This document shows, piece by piece, positions 62,598 to 64,000 of a stretch of DNA of 64,000 nucleotides. The notes below the pieces were generated by a model. The model did not search any database. It worked only from the letters and a program-made list of their open reading frames with translations, and was not told the origin of the DNA. The stretch's first letter is position 1; each line of letters starts with the position of its first letter. This stretch comes from Zunongwangia atlantica 22II14-10F7. Lineage in GTDB: Bacteria > Bacteroidota > Bacteroidia > Flavobacteriales > Flavobacteriaceae. The translations under genes were made by a program, and so were the position numbers. Where the stretch lies: contig NZ_ARYN01000015.1 in NCBI RefSeq assembly GCF_002094855.1, positions 62,001-126,000 of the forward strand, given 5' to 3'.

Positions 62598-62878
62598 TGG
62601 CACAACGATACCTGATTATATTTACCAAACTTATATTTATATACTGTCTGTTTTATGTGATCATGAAAATACTGGCCGTTTTTCAGGGCGCATGGCTTTA
62701 TGCTAATCTAATTATGGCGTTTCCGGTACTTATATTGGGTCTTTTAGGCGCATATTTTGTTAAGATCAAAAAGTATAATTGGATCTATGTTATCATTTCT
62801 GCAATACTTATAAGTATTATCAGGTATTACGAACAAGGCTGGTTATTAGGTTTGCATAATTATTTTGGTGCGAATTAA
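62597..62878 (+). CDS. Small membrane protein of unknown function
   Basis: A 93-residue protein with three hydrophobic segments (YLIIFTKLIFIYCLFYVIM, AWLYANLIMAFPVLILGLLGAYFV and WIYVIISAILISIIRYY). No named family recognised. It overlaps the amidase gene by one base, so it is translationally coupled; a role in the same process is possible. Confidence 0.7.
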   Translation: MAQRYLIIFTKLIFIYCLFYVIMKILAVFQGAWLYANLIMAFPVLILGLLGAYFVKIKKYNWIYVIISAILISIIRYYEQGWLLGLHNYFGAN

Positions 62879-62967
62879 AATAATATTTTAAAATTATAGA
62901 AATATACTTATAACTCAATTTTTGGAGGATGTTTCCTAATTGAATTTCAAAAAAAAATTATATTAAA

Positions 62968-63804
62968 ATGCTTCGAATTTTAACTTTTCTTATCATTTGT
63001 ACCTTAAGTTTTAATTGCTTTGGTCAAATTCCAACAGAAGCATATCGTGAAGAAATAAAAGCTTTAAAAACGGACGATGAAATTGCTGATTATTGGAAAA
63101 AAATCAACGAATTAGATCAGAAGGTTTTAGTTAAGACTGAAGATAGGTTTAAGCATGACTCAATTTCTGTGGATAATATGATTAGAACTTCTTTGCTTTT
63201 TCAGATACATGGAAATAAAGGATATGTATTAAGTACTAAAACAAGCAGTACTTTCGTACCAATACTTAATTTAGTGCATAACCATGATGCCAAAATGAAT
63301 CTTGCTTTTTGGTCTTTGATTGCAAATGAAGAAATAATTAAAAGATTTAAAAAGAGATACCCTGGTTACACATTAGAATCGCTATCTCTTTCTGCTTATG
63401 ATTATTCTTTAGTTAATCAGGAAAGTAGGTATGCTTATTTATTAGAAAAGTTGGCAGAAATGCCCGCTGAAGATGATTTGGTAAAAAGGCTTGAAAGGTT
63501 ATTTTTAGAATACAAAATCAGAAAAGATTTAGAGGTTTTGGATGTTATTGGAGAATGGCAAAATCAGGCATTTAAAAGCCAAAAAACAGGTGGAAACTTT
63601 CAATTAGTAAAACTGGAAGATCAAAATTTTTATTTCTTGAGGTTTGAAAGCAGAATTCTTCTGGAAAAAATAGAAAAAGATGCTGTAGATAAATTTAAAG
63701 TTTCAGGTTATCCTTTCGGTTGGTATTACACTTATAATGATGAAGGAGAATTAATTCTATACGACCAAAATGATGAAATTTTAATAGAATATAGTGCTAT
63801 TTAA
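62968..63804 (+). CDS. Secreted hypothetical protein
   Basis: A 278-residue exported protein: signal peptide MLRILTFLIICTLSFNCFGQ, followed by a soluble, mostly helical body (PTEAYREEIKALKTDDEIADYWKKINELDQKV...) and a C-terminal beta strand part (NFYFLRFESRILLEK... FGWYYTYNDEGELILYDQNDEILIEYSAI). No domain recognised. The single Cys before GQ is not a lipobox in normal position, so it is likely free in the periplasm. A terminator-like hairpin follows. Confidence 0.65.
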   Translation: MLRILTFLIICTLSFNCFGQIPTEAYREEIKALKTDDEIADYWKKINELDQKVLVKTEDRFKHDSISVDNMIRTSLLFQIHGNKGYVLSTKTSSTFVPILNLVHNHDAKMNLAFWSLIANEEIIKRFKKRYPGYTLESLSLSAYDYSLVNQESRYAYLLEKLAEMPAEDDLVKRLERLFLEYKIRKDLEVLDVIGEWQNQAFKSQKTGGNFQLVKLEDQNFYFLRFESRILLEKIEKDAVDKFKVSGYPFGWYYTYNDEGELILYDQNDEILIEYSAI

Positions 63805-63829
63805 AAACTCGCCTAAAAATTAATAAGAT

Positions 63830-63865
63830 AGAACCCATCTTAACGAAAGTTTCGATGGGTTTTTT
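63830..63865 (+). terminator. Rho-independent terminator after 62968-63804
   Basis: Stem AACCCATC (63832-63839) / GATGGGTT (63854-63861), loop of 14 bases, T-tail. Confidence 0.8.
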
Positions 63866-63940
63866 ATAGCCTTAAAGTTAGCGATTGTTAGTATCTTAGT
63901 GGCACTCTAAAAATTTTTCTAAACTAAATTCAATCACTTT

Positions 63941-64000
63941 ATGAAAAAATTTTACTTGCTGATAATGCTATTGCTTGTTAGTGTGGCAGTTTCAGCACAA
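63941..64000 (+). CDS. Start of a secreted protein gene (3' part outside window)
   Basis: ATG at 63941 opens a 20-residue frame that runs off the end: MKKFYLLIMLLLVSVAVSAQ. This is a classic signal peptide ending in SAQ. Identity of the mature protein cannot be told. Confidence 0.75.
   Translation, partial: MKKFYLLIMLLLVSVAVSAQ

Overview
The window is a 64-kb stretch of chromosome from a member of the Bacteroidota, most likely family Flavobacteriaceae (the Gramella/Zunongwangia/Salegentibacter neighbourhood is a guess from gene style, not a demonstrated placement). The reasons are low GC content, repeated TAnnTTTG -7 promoter elements with an upstream TTG, lipoproteins and outer-membrane barrels of Bacteroidota type, DUF5606, DUF4295, DUF6268 and DUF6249 proteins, YtxJ, and rpmB-rpmG-DUF4295-ftsY gene order. 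No plasmid, phage, insertion sequence, CRISPR array, tRNA or rRNA was seen. Almost everything is core or shell genome.

Layout. 1-6.8 kb: end of dnaJ, a fasciclin-domain protein, then a tightly coupled operon (ABC ATPase, ABC-2 permease, MscS channel, DUF6268 barrel, sigma-54 activator without a DNA-binding domain). 6.8-12 kb: a VGIGT-type surface protein, uvrB and a second ABC-2 exporter. 12-14 kb: a protein with a degenerate kinase-like signature and a small lipoprotein. 14-19 kb (minus strand): nucleoid-associated protein, pRiA4b ORF-3-like protein, heme A synthase, CCA tRNA nucleotidyltransferase, threonylcarbamoyl-AMP synthase. 19-24 kb: an envelope glycan group (GT2, Kdo-kinase-like, CDP-glycerol transferase-like, GT9) whose last two genes abut dapD. 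24-36 kb: ruvX, def, smpB, lipoproteins, a semialdehyde dehydrogenase, CsbD, clpB. 36-44 kb: ytxJ, fahA, glyA, an ECF sigma/membrane-partner/DUF6249 module, thioesterase, glutamine cyclotransferase, the SRP RNA gene, an SDR and a transaldolase. 44-54 kb: a thioredoxin-fold lipoprotein without active cysteines, an asymmetric ABC-F ATPase, an outer-membrane receptor-like barrel, a CoA-binding protein, a sodium symporter and recR. 54-64 kb: 2-oxoacid dehydrogenase E2, an exonuclease, an FAH-family protein, an Hpt protein, cinA, rpmB-rpmG-DUF4295, ftsY, a lipoprotein amidase and small envelope proteins. The last 60 bases start another secreted protein.

Two signals go beyond the gene list. First, four sites of the form GTAAC-N16/17-CGTC lie in correct orientation just upstream of the ECF sigma gene, the divergent DUF6249 gene, the outer-membrane barrel gene and the 11-12 kb ABC exporter. 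They look like one ECF regulon that can be read from this window. Second, a roughly 100-bp dispersed repeat occurs four times (about 6.8, 14.0, 31.1 and 60.8 kb). Three copies are placed identically: they begin at the T-tract of a terminator hairpin and end at the stop codon of a convergent neighbour.

The genes work mainly in housekeeping (protein folding and quality control, DNA repair, translation, SRP targeting) and envelope biology (lipid A/core sugars, export, outer-membrane proteins). Both SRP components FtsY and 4.5S-type RNA are here, about 17 kb apart.
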